Part shown: positions 1 to 8,837 of the stretch, one piece after another
Layout of the letters: the number at the start of each line of letters is the position of its first letter
Position numbering within the stretch: position 1 is the stretch's first letter
DNA from: Planococcus maritimus
Lineage (GTDB): Bacteria; Bacillota; Bacilli; Bacillales_A; Planococcaceae
Reading direction: 5' to 3'
Length of the DNA: 64,000 nucleotides
Assembly: GCF_001592825.1 (NCBI RefSeq)
Contig: NZ_LTZG01000011.1
Location: 248,001-312,000 of the forward strand
Made by a program: the position numbers and the translations under genes
Notes under the pieces: model-generated
What the model saw: the letters and a program-made list of their open reading frames with translations, nothing else
Databases searched by the model: none
Told to the model about the DNA's origin: nothing

Positions 1-503
1 CCGACAAAGCATTCCAGACCATCGTCAATCAAAAATTGCCCGGCACTTTACTCCGAGAATATGCCGTGCCGTACGTCTTGCCGTCCGTCTTTAAATTTGC
101 GTTCCCATCCAAAAATGCATTCAAGGTCTTGTCGCAAATCCACATCAATTACCGAAGCAGCCTCCTAAGTAAAGGAAAAGCCGGCAAAGTGTTCGCCGGC
201 ATGCGCTTGCCGTGGGTGGAAACCGCAAACGGCGACAACTTCGCGCCGCTGCGCTCGGTCGATTGGCAAATCCATGTATACGGCAAAGCAAAGCCCGAGC
301 TCACCGAATTTGCGCGATCGCAGTCACTTGAACTCCACGAGTTTCCTTGGGAAGCTAGCATGAAAGACGCCGGATTCAAGCAAGACGCCATGTACTTGAT
401 CCGGCCGGATGGCCACGTGGCGCTTGCGACCGATGGGCAATGGCTGCGCGTGTTGAATATGTACCTAGACGCTTTTGAAATTAAGGCGTTTGGAGCGAAA
501 TAA
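1..503 (+). CDS. FAD-dependent monooxygenase, C-terminal part (5' end outside window)
   Basis: The frame is open from base 3 to the stop at 503, so the gene begins before the window. The visible ~166 residues match the C-terminal region of aromatic-ring FAD monooxygenases (PheA/TfdB, MhpA type), which ends in a thioredoxin-like domain. The run YLIRPDGHVALAT near the end is the family's typical last strand. These flavoproteins hydroxylate phenolic substrates using NAD(P)H and oxygen; the FAD-binding half is not visible, so substrate and activity cannot be judged. A strong terminator follows 17 nt after the stop. A decayed copy of the last ~25 codons lies at 2930-3006. An internal TTG at 36 is not a real start. 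Confidence 0.75.
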   Translation, partial: DKAFQTIVNQKLPGTLLREYAVPYVLPSVFKFAFPSKNAFKVLSQIHINYRSSLLSKGKAGKVFAGMRLPWVETANGDNFAPLRSVDWQIHVYGKAKPELTEFARSQSLELHEFPWEASMKDAGFKQDAMYLIRPDGHVALATDGQWLRVLNMYLDAFEIKAFGAK

Positions 504-519
504 GATAGCTGAACAAATC

Positions 520-560
520 AAAATGCCACATCCGCAGTATGGCTGCAGATGTGGCATTTT
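520..560 (+). terminator. Rho-independent terminator of the monooxygenase gene
   Basis: Perfect 13-bp arms (AAAATGCCACATC / GATGTGGCATTTT), extended inward by GCAG/CTGC, begin 17 nt after the monooxygenase stop and end in a T-rich stretch. Confidence 0.85.
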
Positions 561-597
561 GTGGTGTAGATCGTTGTGTGCAATTATGACAAGCCCT

Positions 598-1155
598 TTA
601 ATTTTTTTGGTATTCTTCAACCAAACGTTCCAAGTTAACAAGGATCATGTAATAGTTTGACGGTAAATGAGACACTTTCTCTTCGATGTTAGACCGTGAG
701 CTTAATTCAGGGTATATAATTTTTTGTAATTGATCTTCCACTTTCTTAAAAAAATCTGTTAAAGCGTTTAAGTATTGCAAAGAGTTCGCGTCAATATTTT
801 CATACACTCTCGATAATTCTAAATTTCCTTGGTATTGATCTTGAGCTTCCAATTCCATTTTTTGCAATTGATTTAGATTCACTTTTTGCATCTCATTTGA
901 CCGTAGCCAGTTTAAATCTACTGTCTCTAGAGTAACCTCTAATTGATCCAGAAAAATATCATCCGAATTTGCATTATTGAGCATACTTTCTATTTCTTCA
1001 AATTTGCTATCGTATTTATCCGTAAAACCATGCTGAACGGTGACGGATTTTGTGTAGCCGATGGGTGAAAAAGGATACACATAACCGCTAACACTTATAA
1101 CTAAAGTTAGGAATAGGGCAATGCTTAAAATAAGTAGAATAATTTTCTTTTTCAA
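598..1155 (-). CDS. Putative secreted or membrane-anchored protein, 185 aa
   Basis: I do not recognise a family. The protein starts with a lysine cluster (MKKK) and a hydrophobic stretch of ~20 residues (about 5-25), fitting an uncleaved anchor or signal peptide, so the rest probably lies outside the membrane. Residues ~45-185 are acidic, glutamine- and leucine-rich and likely helical or coiled-coil. The start is a TTG with GAGTG 7 nt upstream. The gene stands alone, convergent with the monooxygenase and its terminator. A functional assignment would be a guess. Confidence 0.6.
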   Translation of the reverse strand: MKKKIILLILSIALFLTLVISVSGYVYPFSPIGYTKSVTVQHGFTDKYDSKFEEIESMLNNANSDDIFLDQLEVTLETVDLNWLRSNEMQKVNLNQLQKMELEAQDQYQGNLELSRVYENIDANSLQYLNALTDFFKKVEDQLQKIIYPELSSRSNIEEKVSHLPSNYYMILVNLERLVEEYQKN

Positions 1156-1388
1156 TTCGGCTCACTCCATAAACCAGTATATGGAACATTCAACTCTATT
1201 TAACTTTAACTAATTTTCTAATAATTGTAAACATTAATATTATTTGTGGTTTTTAGCGGTTGCTAGACCGTCAAAAATGATGTGTAATAAGTAAAACCTT
1301 GCTCTATAAATTCGTTTACACAAGATATTTTACGCTCTCCCGCGTACTGTCAGAATCCTTACTATTCTCATTTGTACAAAAAACAAAA

Positions 1389-1424
1389 AAGCAGGCCGTC
1401 ACGAACTTCCGTGATGGCCTGCTT
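1389..1424 (-). terminator. Terminator of the GSDH lipoprotein gene
   Basis: Near-perfect inverted repeat (AAGCAGGCC...GGCCTGCTT, about 15 bp per arm). Read on the minus strand it is followed by a TTTTTTG tract, just after the stop at 1452. Confidence 0.85.
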
Positions 1425-1451
1425 CTTTACTATTTACTGATCGCCGACAAC

Positions 1452-2753
1452 TTACTCTGCTGCAGTGATCTGGTAGATCGAACCGCCATCCGTGCTGGCA
1501 ATAAGTGCGCCGTCTTCTGTGACAAGAATGTCGCGGAAACGTTCGACTTCATCAGTCAATAGACGTTCTTCGCCGACGATCATATCGTCTTCAACAACGA
1601 CACGGACAATATAGTTCGGCGCTAAGCCACCGATGAACATATTGTTCTCCCATTCAGGAATGGCGTCATTGTCATAGAATGACATGCCACTTGGCGCACT
1701 CGTTGGATCCCAATAATATCTTGGTTCCACAAAGCCTTGCTCCTCGTGTTCTGAAACGCCATCATTAACGAATTCACCAGAGTATTCGAGGCCATAAGAA
1801 ACAACTGGCCATCCATAGTTATTGCCTGGTTCAATGATATTCAATTCGTCCCCAGCTTGCGGGCCGAATTCGACAATCCATAAGTCGCCTGTTGCCGGGT
1901 TATAGTCGATACCTTGAATATTGCGGTGACCGTAGCTGTAAATGCCATCGAGCGCGTCTTCATCTTCCACAAACGGGTTCGACTCGACTGGTTCTCCGTC
2001 TTGTGTAATGTGAATGACTTTCCCTAAGTAAGCATCCAATTCTTGTGCACGGTCGCGGCTTTCGACATCTGAACGTTCACCTGTCGTTAGGAACAAGTTG
2101 TCTTCATCGTCAAAGATAATGCGCCCGCCATAGTGGAGTGTGCCTTCATATGCCGGAGTTGCTTGGAAGATCACTTCAAAATCTTCGAGTGAAGTTTCAT
2201 CTTCTGACAACATCCCTTTACCGACAGACGTTACCGTACCGCCTTCAATGTCTTCGGAAAACGTCAGAAAGACCATTCGAGATTCCTCAAAATCCGGTGC
2301 CACCGTGACATCCAACAAACCGCCTTGGTCTTCGTTATTCACTTCTGGTGTTCCTTCGATTGGATCTGACACAGAACCGTCTTCCAGGTTGACGATCAAC
2401 AGTTCCGCCGCATCTCGTTGCGTCACAAGTATGCGGTTGGTCTCAAACTCTTCCATGCCCCAAGACACGCCAAGACCTTCAACGACCACTTCTGTATCGA
2501 GTTCCGTTTCCGTCTCTACTGCCGGTGCTCGTGTTTGTTCCGGGAACGCTGGTTCAAACTCCGTCACTTTCGGTTCAGTTTCCGCACTTTCATTCGTGCC
2601 CTCTTCAGTACCTTCACCAGAGCTTTCTTCTGTTGGCGCATCCGAGTCATCCGTTGACCCTTCATCTGAAGCCTCATCATCGCCACATGCTGCTAAAACC
2701 ATGGAAGACATCAGCATCGTACCGAACATCATTCTCGACCACGTAATTTTCAT
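1452..2753 (-). CDS. PQQ-dependent sugar dehydrogenase family (GSDH) lipoprotein
   Basis: A type II signal peptide ends in the lipobox LAAC, followed by an acidic Ser/Glu/Thr linker (~residues 25-75) as in Gram-positive surface lipoproteins. The rest is a glucose/sorbosone dehydrogenase beta-propeller, recognisable from GLGVSWGMEF-like, LTTGERSD, YSYGHRN, IVEFGPQAGDELN and NYGWPVVSYG segments. Such proteins oxidise aldoses on the cell surface with PQQ, though several Bacillales members may lack the cofactor. Three consecutive ATGs begin at 2759; GGAGG at 2763-2767 is correctly spaced (9 nt) only from the third, at 2753, giving 433 aa. Monocistronic, with its own terminator. Confidence 0.85.
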   Translation of the reverse strand: MKITWSRMMFGTMLMSSMVLAACGDDEASDEGSTDDSDAPTEESSGEGTEEGTNESAETEPKVTEFEPAFPEQTRAPAVETETELDTEVVVEGLGVSWGMEEFETNRILVTQRDAAELLIVNLEDGSVSDPIEGTPEVNNEDQGGLLDVTVAPDFEESRMVFLTFSEDIEGGTVTSVGKGMLSEDETSLEDFEVIFQATPAYEGTLHYGGRIIFDDEDNLFLTTGERSDVESRDRAQELDAYLGKVIHITQDGEPVESNPFVEDEDALDGIYSYGHRNIQGIDYNPATGDLWIVEFGPQAGDELNIIEPGNNYGWPVVSYGLEYSGEFVNDGVSEHEEQGFVEPRYYWDPTSAPSGMSFYDNDAIPEWENNMFIGGLAPNYIVRVVVEDDMIVGEERLLTDEVERFRDILVTEDGALIASTDGGSIYQITAAE

Positions 2754-2929
2754 CATCATGTTCCTCCCCGTTTCTAAAATTTTAAACCGAATCTATTTCG
2801 AATTCCGTTTATTGAAATCAACACCAACAATTGGTTCAGAATTTCATACCGTCACTAAAATCCCTTGATGCTAATACTTTTCCCTTCAAACTATTCTAGT
2901 AAACTAATTTTTGCAGAATAAATGAATTC

Positions 2930-3006
2930 GTAGCAGTTGCGACTGCCAAGCAATGGCTGTGTGTTGAATATGTATCTGGAGGCTTTTAGGATTTTAGCGT
3001 TTGAAA
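2930..3006 (+). pseudogene. Remnant of a second FAD monooxygenase 3' end
   Basis: Reading from 2930 gives VAVATAKQWL, matching VALATDGQWL of the intact gene at the window start. After a 2-nt deletion near 2960 the other frame continues LNMYLEAFRILAF, matching LNMYLDAFEIKAF. Nothing else of the gene is recognisable upstream. This is seen directly by comparing the two stretches; the origin (duplication, or recombination that replaced the rest) is inferred. Confidence 0.7.
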
Positions 3007-3040
3007 GCCGGCTACCCGCCACCATCCACTCACAAACAAA

Positions 3041-3081
3041 AGCCGTATCCAGTAACCTTTAAGGTTTCTAGATACGGCTTA
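3041..3081 (-). terminator. Terminator downstream of the 108-aa hypothetical gene
   Basis: AAGCCGTATC...GATACGGCTT arms with additional pairing AACCTT/AAGGTT. On the minus strand a TTTTG tract follows. Confidence 0.75.
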
Positions 3082-3140
3082 TTTTATCTGCAATTGCAGC
3101 CCACGAATCAGTTTTGACACAGGGCGATGATGTATGTGAA

Positions 3141-3466
3141 TCAGGCATGTAATTTAAAACGTTTGGCCTTGCCGTGCATATGTTGTCTAGCTGAGAGGTC
3201 CTTTAATTCGGCGATAATGACCTTCGGGTTGGAAGCGCCCAATATGGTCGATATATAACTCACTTTAAATGTATAGGTCGATTTCAAGCGGAAATTTCGA
3301 TACTCGGGCGAATCTTCCGTCGTCGTCCAATAGAAAACATTGCCTTCACTATCTAGTAAAGAAACGACCCGGTGTTCGTCGTTTTGAAAGCAGGACAAAA
3401 ATTCAAGATCCCGTGTATAATCCATCCCTTTTTCGAATCCGTTCACTTCTTTGATTGCCAGCACCA
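3141..3466 (-). CDS. Conserved-looking hypothetical protein, ~108 aa
   Basis: Cytoplasmic, no signal or membrane segment. Alternating hydrophobic residues (RVVSLLDSEGNVFYWTT) suggest a small beta-rich domain; the C-terminus is basic (KAKRFKLHA). The start is set at the ATG of 3466 because GAGGTG lies 8 nt upstream; the longer open frame to 3482 has no site. It stands alone between two terminators and is transcribed away from yfkAB. No family recognised. Confidence 0.6.
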
Positions 3467-3689
3467 TCGAAACGCACCTCATTCCATAGTGGTATACTTT
3501 TAATATATCAGAACAAACGTTTGATTACTAGTAAAAAGCTCAAAAAAATAGAATTTTTAGTTAATAAAGTGATAAAAAAAGAAATAAAACTCGTCCATTT
3601 ACTGCATGACGCCTTAAACAAGCTCTTGCGTGAGCCACCTGAAAAGCGCATACTTAAGTGTCGAAAAAATGAATAGGAGTACGATACAT

Positions 3690-4820
3690 ATGGAAAAACA
3701 GACCACATCACGTAAACAAATCACCCCTCAATACGATCCATGGGAAGCGTATATGGATATCGAAGACCACGGGAAATTGACCCTATCCAGCATCGAATTC
3801 ACCACGACTTATTTATGCAATATGCGTTGTGAACATTGTGCGGTTGGCTATATGCTTGAGCACAAAGATCCGGACGCGCTGCCAATCGAGCTGCTGTTTT
3901 CGCGCCTCGATGAAATCCCTCATTTGCGGACCATCAGTTTGACGGGCGGAGAGCCGATGTTTTCGAAAAAATCGGTCGCCAATTATGTCTTGCCTCTTTT
4001 GAAATACGCCCATGCACGCGGCATCCGCACCCAGATGAATTCAAACCTGACGATGCCGCTGGACCGCTATATGGAAATCGCTCCTTATTTGGATGTCCTG
4101 CACATTTCCCATAACTGGGGCATCATCGATGATTTTGTCGATGGCGGATTTGCCAATATGGAACGCAAGCCTTCCCGTGAGCGGCGGGCTGAACAGTTCC
4201 AGCGCATGATCGACAACAGCCGCGCACTCGCAGAAGCAGGCGTTATGGTGTCGGCGGAAACGATGCTGAACAAGCGGACATTGCCTCACCTGAAGAGCAT
4301 ACATAAGCAAATCATTGAAGAAATGAAATGCGCGCGCCACGAAGTGCATCCGATGTACCCAAGCGATTTCGCCAGTCAATTGGAAGTGCTGTCGCTCGAT
4401 GAAACGAGAACAGCGATCCACGAATTACTGGATGCCCGCGATGAAAACGTCTGGATGCTCTTTGGTACCTTGCCGTTTTACCCGTGCAGCCAAAACGACG
4501 AAGACATTCAACTCCTGAACCGCATCTACTCAAGCAAAAACGTCACCGTTCGCAACGACCCGGACGGACGCTCACGGCTCAATGTGAATATCTTCACCGG
4601 CGAAGTCATCGTCACCGATTTCGGCGACACACCCGCGATGGGCAATATCCAGCACGATTCACTGCCGGCGATGCTTGACCGCTGGCTGGAGCGGCCATTA
4701 GCCAAAACGATCGCCTGCCACTGCCCAGCCGCCAAATGCCTCGGACCGAATTTATTGGTGAAAGATGCCTACTACCCAGACATCGATTTCACCGCCCAAA
4801 AATCAAGAATTATCGTTTAA
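3690..4820 (+). CDS. yfkAB: Radical SAM protein YfkAB (CxCxxxxC family)
   Basis: A radical SAM enzyme with the cluster motif CxxxCxxC at C43, C47 and C50 and the SAM-binding SLTGGEP segment. Near the C-terminus C343-H-C345-P-A-A-K-C350 forms the CxCxxxxC signature that names the YfkAB family and probably binds a second iron-sulfur cluster. The family is conserved in Bacillales and the reaction is not established. The start at 3690 is chosen because AGGAG lies 10 nt upstream; the open frame runs on to 3630 without a site. The 376-aa length is normal. It stands alone, with a strong terminator, and marks the left core flank of the defence island. Confidence 0.85.
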   Translation: MEKQTTSRKQITPQYDPWEAYMDIEDHGKLTLSSIEFTTTYLCNMRCEHCAVGYMLEHKDPDALPIELLFSRLDEIPHLRTISLTGGEPMFSKKSVANYVLPLLKYAHARGIRTQMNSNLTMPLDRYMEIAPYLDVLHISHNWGIIDDFVDGGFANMERKPSRERRAEQFQRMIDNSRALAEAGVMVSAETMLNKRTLPHLKSIHKQIIEEMKCARHEVHPMYPSDFASQLEVLSLDETRTAIHELLDARDENVWMLFGTLPFYPCSQNDEDIQLLNRIYSSKNVTVRNDPDGRSRLNVNIFTGEVIVTDFGDTPAMGNIQHDSLPAMLDRWLERPLAKTIACHCPAAKCLGPNLLVKDAYYPDIDFTAQKSRIIV

Positions 4821-4825
4821 ATGAT

Positions 4826-4867
4826 AAACCCGATCTGGCGTGGAAACTTTACGCAGGATCGGGTTTT
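4826..4867 (+). terminator. Terminator of yfkAB
   Basis: AAACCCGATC...GATCGGGTTT arms around a ~20-nt loop, ending in GGGTTTTTG, 6 nt after the stop codon. Confidence 0.8.
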
Positions 4868-5014
4868 TGAGTTTTAAGGGAGTTAAGACACCCGCCTAGG
4901 GAAATATTGGTGCGCCTCATTCAGGTCCAGCAACTATGCTAGGTTTTTCAATCAATAAAATTCAACTTTAAATTTGAATTTCTTGATGTCGTTATTAGAG
5001 AACATTATAATTAT

Positions 5015-6196
5015 CTAGTCAAAAATATATAATGTAGCCAAATCATTTTTTGATTGGTCTGCTGTCTCTGCTATCTGTTCAGCATTATAATTTAGTACCT
5101 CGATATTAAGTAATTCGAATAGATAATCAGCAAATTCATCTTTTGCATTTAGATTGGCTTCGGGATTTTTTTGTTGATGATTTATCTTTCTATTAATTGC
5201 TGCTGTAAATAAATCAGCTACTTGTATTAGTCTACTCATTTTAGAATCCAATGAATGAAAAGCATTTAATTTCACCTTTTCATCATAATGTATTTTAAAA
5301 TTATCAATTAAAGATTGCTTTATTTGATTTATCCGAAGTGCACTCTCACCATCTTCTTTATCCTTAAAGTAAGCTACTTGTTTCGGCAATTGAATTCTTC
5401 CACTTTCGCTTTCATGTTCCATCCCAATTCTAACTAACTGATAAAATAATTCTGTATTTAAATCATCTATAGAAATATTAAGTTTAGTTTGATTTACTGC
5501 TAGAGCTTTATACCCTACCATGTGACCATTACTAATAGCGAAGTTTACAAAATCTTTATAAGTTTGAAGATTGTTGCCGTTATTTTTTAATTTATTGAAA
5601 TGAAATTCGTCAGGAAACGAAATATCTTCTTGCTTTCTTTGTTGAGACCATTCAACTAAACTACTGTTAAGTTCTCCTTCGTTTGCTAGAATCCATACAC
5701 TACCTACAATTGCAAACTCATCGTTTTTTCCACTTTCATCCGCATATATTGAAATATAATCAACTGCGGGTTTAGTTGCTATTTGAATTTCTTTCTGGAT
5801 TTCCTCATTGTCCCTTCTAAATCTTCTAACTTTCTTATCACCTTGGAATAAGCGGTATTCATTTTGAATTTTAGCGCGTACTCTTGCTATAGAGGTTAAT
5901 CGTTCGAGTTCAAATAATTTCTCAAAACTTACAGATCCTCCTCGATGTTCTTGAAATATCTCCCAATACTTAATCATAAGAGCAACATCTGAATTTCTTG
6001 TTTCAGGATATTTATTTAATATAGTTGCAATTTTAGTTATCAAATGTTTAGTATTTCCTTGTTGTACAGCAATCCAAAGCTCTTCACCTTTTTTTATACG
6101 CTCTGCCTCTTTCTCTTCATCTACTAAAATAATCTCTTCTTCGTTTATTACTTCATTATCCATTTCTTCCAAGACTTCTTCTAATCCTTTATTCAT
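5015..6196 (-). CDS. DUF3800 domain protein next to Argonaute
   Basis: A 393-aa protein. Residues ~145-350 match DUF3800, a family thought to have an RNase H-like fold: it starts with ISIYADESGKND (D153, E154) and ends with the typical QVADLFTAAINR (D328), with EFHF (E197) between. These acidic residues could form a metal site. The first ~140 residues are charged and helical and I do not recognise them. It lies 110 nt downstream of the Argonaute gene on the same strand, so the two may be co-transcribed. DUF3800 proteins occur in phages and defence islands; no reaction is established. GGGAG precedes the ATG. Confidence 0.7.
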   Translation of the reverse strand: MNKGLEEVLEEMDNEVINEEEIILVDEEKEAERIKKGEELWIAVQQGNTKHLITKIATILNKYPETRNSDVALMIKYWEIFQEHRGGSVSFEKLFELERLTSIARVRAKIQNEYRLFQGDKKVRRFRRDNEEIQKEIQIATKPAVDYISIYADESGKNDEFAIVGSVWILANEGELNSSLVEWSQQRKQEDISFPDEFHFNKLKNNGNNLQTYKDFVNFAISNGHMVGYKALAVNQTKLNISIDDLNTELFYQLVRIGMEHESESGRIQLPKQVAYFKDKEDGESALRINQIKQSLIDNFKIHYDEKVKLNAFHSLDSKMSRLIQVADLFTAAINRKINHQQKNPEANLNAKDEFADYLFELLNIEVLNYNAEQIAETADQSKNDLATLYIFD

Positions 6197-6306
6197 AAAA
6201 CCACTCCCAATTTAGATTTACACATAAAGTAATGACATAGTAGTTTATTTTTAATTTCTACTAACCAAGGGGCAACCAACTATATTTCTTGCAAACTTGT
6301 ACTAAG

Positions 6307-8514
6307 TTATACAAAAGGCAAATGAGTCTCATTAGTAGTACGTGCGGCAACCATGCCTCGCTGATAAAAAGTTGAACTTAGATCTGCATAATGGGTAGTA
6401 GCCGGAAGTCTCGTTTTGTTCAACGCATGGACGTGCATGAAGGATAATGCATATACATCGCTTATAACTTGCTCAAAACTTAACGTACTCGTTTTTTGAA
6501 CTACTTTAATCGGAAGAGCCATACCGATTTGTTCTCGTGGATTCGTTGCACATAATAACGCTTCTTTGCCTCTAAAGTAATAAGTGCCTTGACGTGTTTC
6601 CATTTTATTATCCTTTGAGTCATAATAAGCCATTCGACGTTTAGGGGATTTAATCACTTCTACAATGTCGAATTGAATCCCCTTTGCTCCTAGCACCTCT
6701 GAGATTAGTTCGGTGTTTTCTCTCCAAAAACCATCACGGTGAATAGTTACATGTTTAGGCAATTCATCAAATTGAACTTTATATTTATGAAGCACTTCAT
6801 TGAGTGTATCTTTTAGAAGTTCATCACTAACTTTTTCTCCCGCATTTGCTCCACCAACTGCTGATTGCTTTATTAGGCGTCCATCATTTCCTATAACGTT
6901 AATGATGCCTGCTGTACTGCGGCCTTTTTCGTGGCTGACATCAAGCCCAATAAAACAGTCAGAATTTGTTTTTTTATTCAAAACCCATGGTTGCATTCCG
7001 CTCTTCACATACAAGCCTAATAATATATTGTAGAAAGTATAAGACAGGTTTCTATCATTTTGAACGCTTAACGCTATCCTTTTAACAGCTTCATCATCTT
7101 TTGGATTAAATGAAAGTTCCTTATTACTGGATAACATCTTTTGAAATTCTTTTAATCGCTCAACAGAAATAACTTGTGAAGAAATATCCCAGTTTCCCCC
7201 GAATTGTTTTTTAAAAGGTTCATACAGTTCAAGATGAGGCACACTCAGTACAGCTAAAACAGTCGTGTTTTTAAATACTGCTTCATGCTCTTTTATCTGC
7301 CAGTCAAAATTCTTGAAAAATTCCTGGTTCAACTTGCCACTTATACTCCTTGTTTGGTTACTAATATCAATTTTGACTCCATGTTTTCTAGCAATTTCTC
7401 TTAAGATGCAGAAATACTTATACACAAAAACCTTATCTATTGATTCGTTTAGTGTTGTTTCATCTACAAAGAGACTTACTGTCATTTCCCCGCCTTTATA
7501 AATTTTTCCGTTCTTTAATCCATAAACTGGCCACTTTTGCGGCTTATCAAATAAGACAGTCGAATCTTCCAATTTCTTTATTTCATAACCATTATTTTTC
7601 GCTAAAAATGGTTCAGGAGAAAAGGTTAAGTACTTTACGCTGTTTAAAATATCCAACGAATCTTCCATTGTCTGTTTCATGCGAAATAATGGTTTAAGCC
7701 TAATCACTTTATTTACTGCTGAAATTTCATTTGCCTTCATTGATTTGTAACTGCACACAGGTTTTAAAAACTGTGCTGCCATCACAATTAATTTGCCATC
7801 TCGCGTTTTCACATGAGCAACCTTTGTACTTTTCGAGAGTAGACCGATTTTAAACTTTTGACCTTTTTGGTTAAAATATTCAACGATGGATTGATTCATT
7901 AAAGGAGAATTATCATAAACTCCATAATCAGCCAAATGATCAAAAAAGTATGTGTAATTACTATAGGGATTTGAGGTATCTACTAATTCCAGTTGATCTT
8001 TTATTACCCCATTTCGTTCAATCATTTGTTGAAGGGTAATAGTATACTCAAATTTATGAGTAAGATTAAATCCAATATGTATCTTATTATCGATAATATT
8101 TACATGAATAGATAACGCAGGGTATACGAGTACTTCACCAGCTTTTTCCCCTTGTTTTTTCTGCAAATCATATCCCACTTGCTTTAAGTCGAGGCGATGG
8201 GTCCCCGCCTTTAATAAACTCGCTTTGATAAGTTGTTCTAACAAACCACACTCAAAATTACTATGTTCATCAATAATGCGGTAGTCATATGACTTTGCTT
8301 CATAACCTGCCATATCCTTGATCTCAGCAATAGCCATAATACTGCTTTCCCGATAGATTATGACATTGTTTCTATTCTTCCATTTAAGTGTTCTGCAAAT
8401 TTCTGAGACTCCTTTATATCGATCATCTTGATTTTCTAAAGGAAAATTATAAATGTGGACTTTAATGGTGTTTGCTTTTTCATTTGCAACTGCTTCTGTT
8501 ATATAAGCTTCCGT
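6307..8514 (-). CDS. Long catalytic prokaryotic Argonaute, with ACG at the expected start codon
   Basis: A nucleic-acid-guided nuclease with MID and PIWI domains. From the first ATG (8337) it is 676 aa. PIWI carries the full DEDD tetrad: D466 (GLDVSH), E501, D535 (HRDGFW) and D652 (HYAD), with spacings 35/34/117. MID has the 5'-phosphate pocket residues Y372, K376, Q388, N437 and K445, and the protein ends THLPFV. The frame stays open upstream of 8337 and encodes 59 more residues beginning EAYITEAVANEKAN, which fit the Argonaute N domain and, from memory, the N-terminus of Kurthia massiliensis Ago (738 aa). Where ATG is expected, 7 nt after AGAGG, the codon is ACG (8514-8512). No ATG, GTG or TTG occurs in frame between there and 8337. 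The product is either made from a weak ACG start or lacks part of the N domain. Confidence 0.9.
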   Translation of the reverse strand, partial: TEAYITEAVANEKANTIKVHIYNFPLENQDDRYKGVSEICRTLKWKNRNNVIIYRESSIMAIAEIKDMAGYEAKSYDYRIIDEHSNFECGLLEQLIKASLLKAGTHRLDLKQVGYDLQKKQGEKAGEVLVYPALSIHVNIIDNKIHIGFNLTHKFEYTITLQQMIERNGVIKDQLELVDTSNPYSNYTYFFDHLADYGVYDNSPLMNQSIVEYFNQKGQKFKIGLLSKSTKVAHVKTRDGKLIVMAAQFLKPVCSYKSMKANEISAVNKVIRLKPLFRMKQTMEDSLDILNSVKYLTFSPEPFLAKNNGYEIKKLEDSTVLFDKPQKWPVYGLKNGKIYKGGEMTVSLFVDETTLNESIDKVFVYKYFCILREIARKHGVKIDISNQTRSISGKLNQEFFKNFDWQIKEHEAVFKNTTVLAVLSVPHLELYEPFKKQFGGNWDISSQVISVERLKEFQKMLSSNKELSFNPKDDEAVKRIALSVQNDRNLSYTFYNILLGLYVKSGMQPWVLNKKTNSDCFIGLDVSHEKGRSTAGIINVIGNDGRLIKQSAVGGANAGEKVSDELLKDTLNEVLHKYKVQFDELPKHVTIHRDGFWRENTELISEVLGAKGIQFDIVEVIKSPKRRMAYYDSKDNKMETRQGTYYFRGKEALLCATNPREQIGMALPIKVVQKTSTLSFEQVISDVYALSFMHVHALNKTRLPATTHYADLSSTFYQRGMVAARTTNETHLPFV

Positions 8515-8837
8515 ATTCTCGCCTCTTTTACTATTATTTACCTAAATATACGATTTAAAAGTCAGAAAGTTTCAGTAACTCCTTAAAACTTTAGTACTTT
8601 ATAAGATGTCGCACTTCATATTCTTGAGTTTCTAAATACAACTCTATTAATATTAGAATATTTTTCTTGGCATCTCTTAACAGAGTGAAACAATTCCCAA
8701 ACATTTTCTACAAGTGTAAACGCCGGTTATTTTCCCCATTATGGTCGGAATAAAATTTCTCACTTGAGTTTTTTTCAATTTGAAATAATTAATCAATAAT
8801 TGAACCTTTATGTTCACCATAGAATAGAATTGTTGAA
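8515..8837. other. Intergenic region between Argonaute and the OsmC pseudogene
   Basis: AT-rich and without a convincing gene. It must hold the promoters of the minus-strand Argonaute and the plus-strand OsmC remnant, which diverge here, but I cannot fix a clear -35/-10 pair. A 64-codon minus-strand open frame (8677-8871) overlaps the OsmC start and lacks a ribosome site. Confidence 0.4.

Noticed and set aside
2140..2868. 242-codon plus-strand open frame
   Set aside because: It lies opposite the GSDH lipoprotein gene, is Ser/Thr/Pro-rich as expected of an antisense frame and has no ribosome site.
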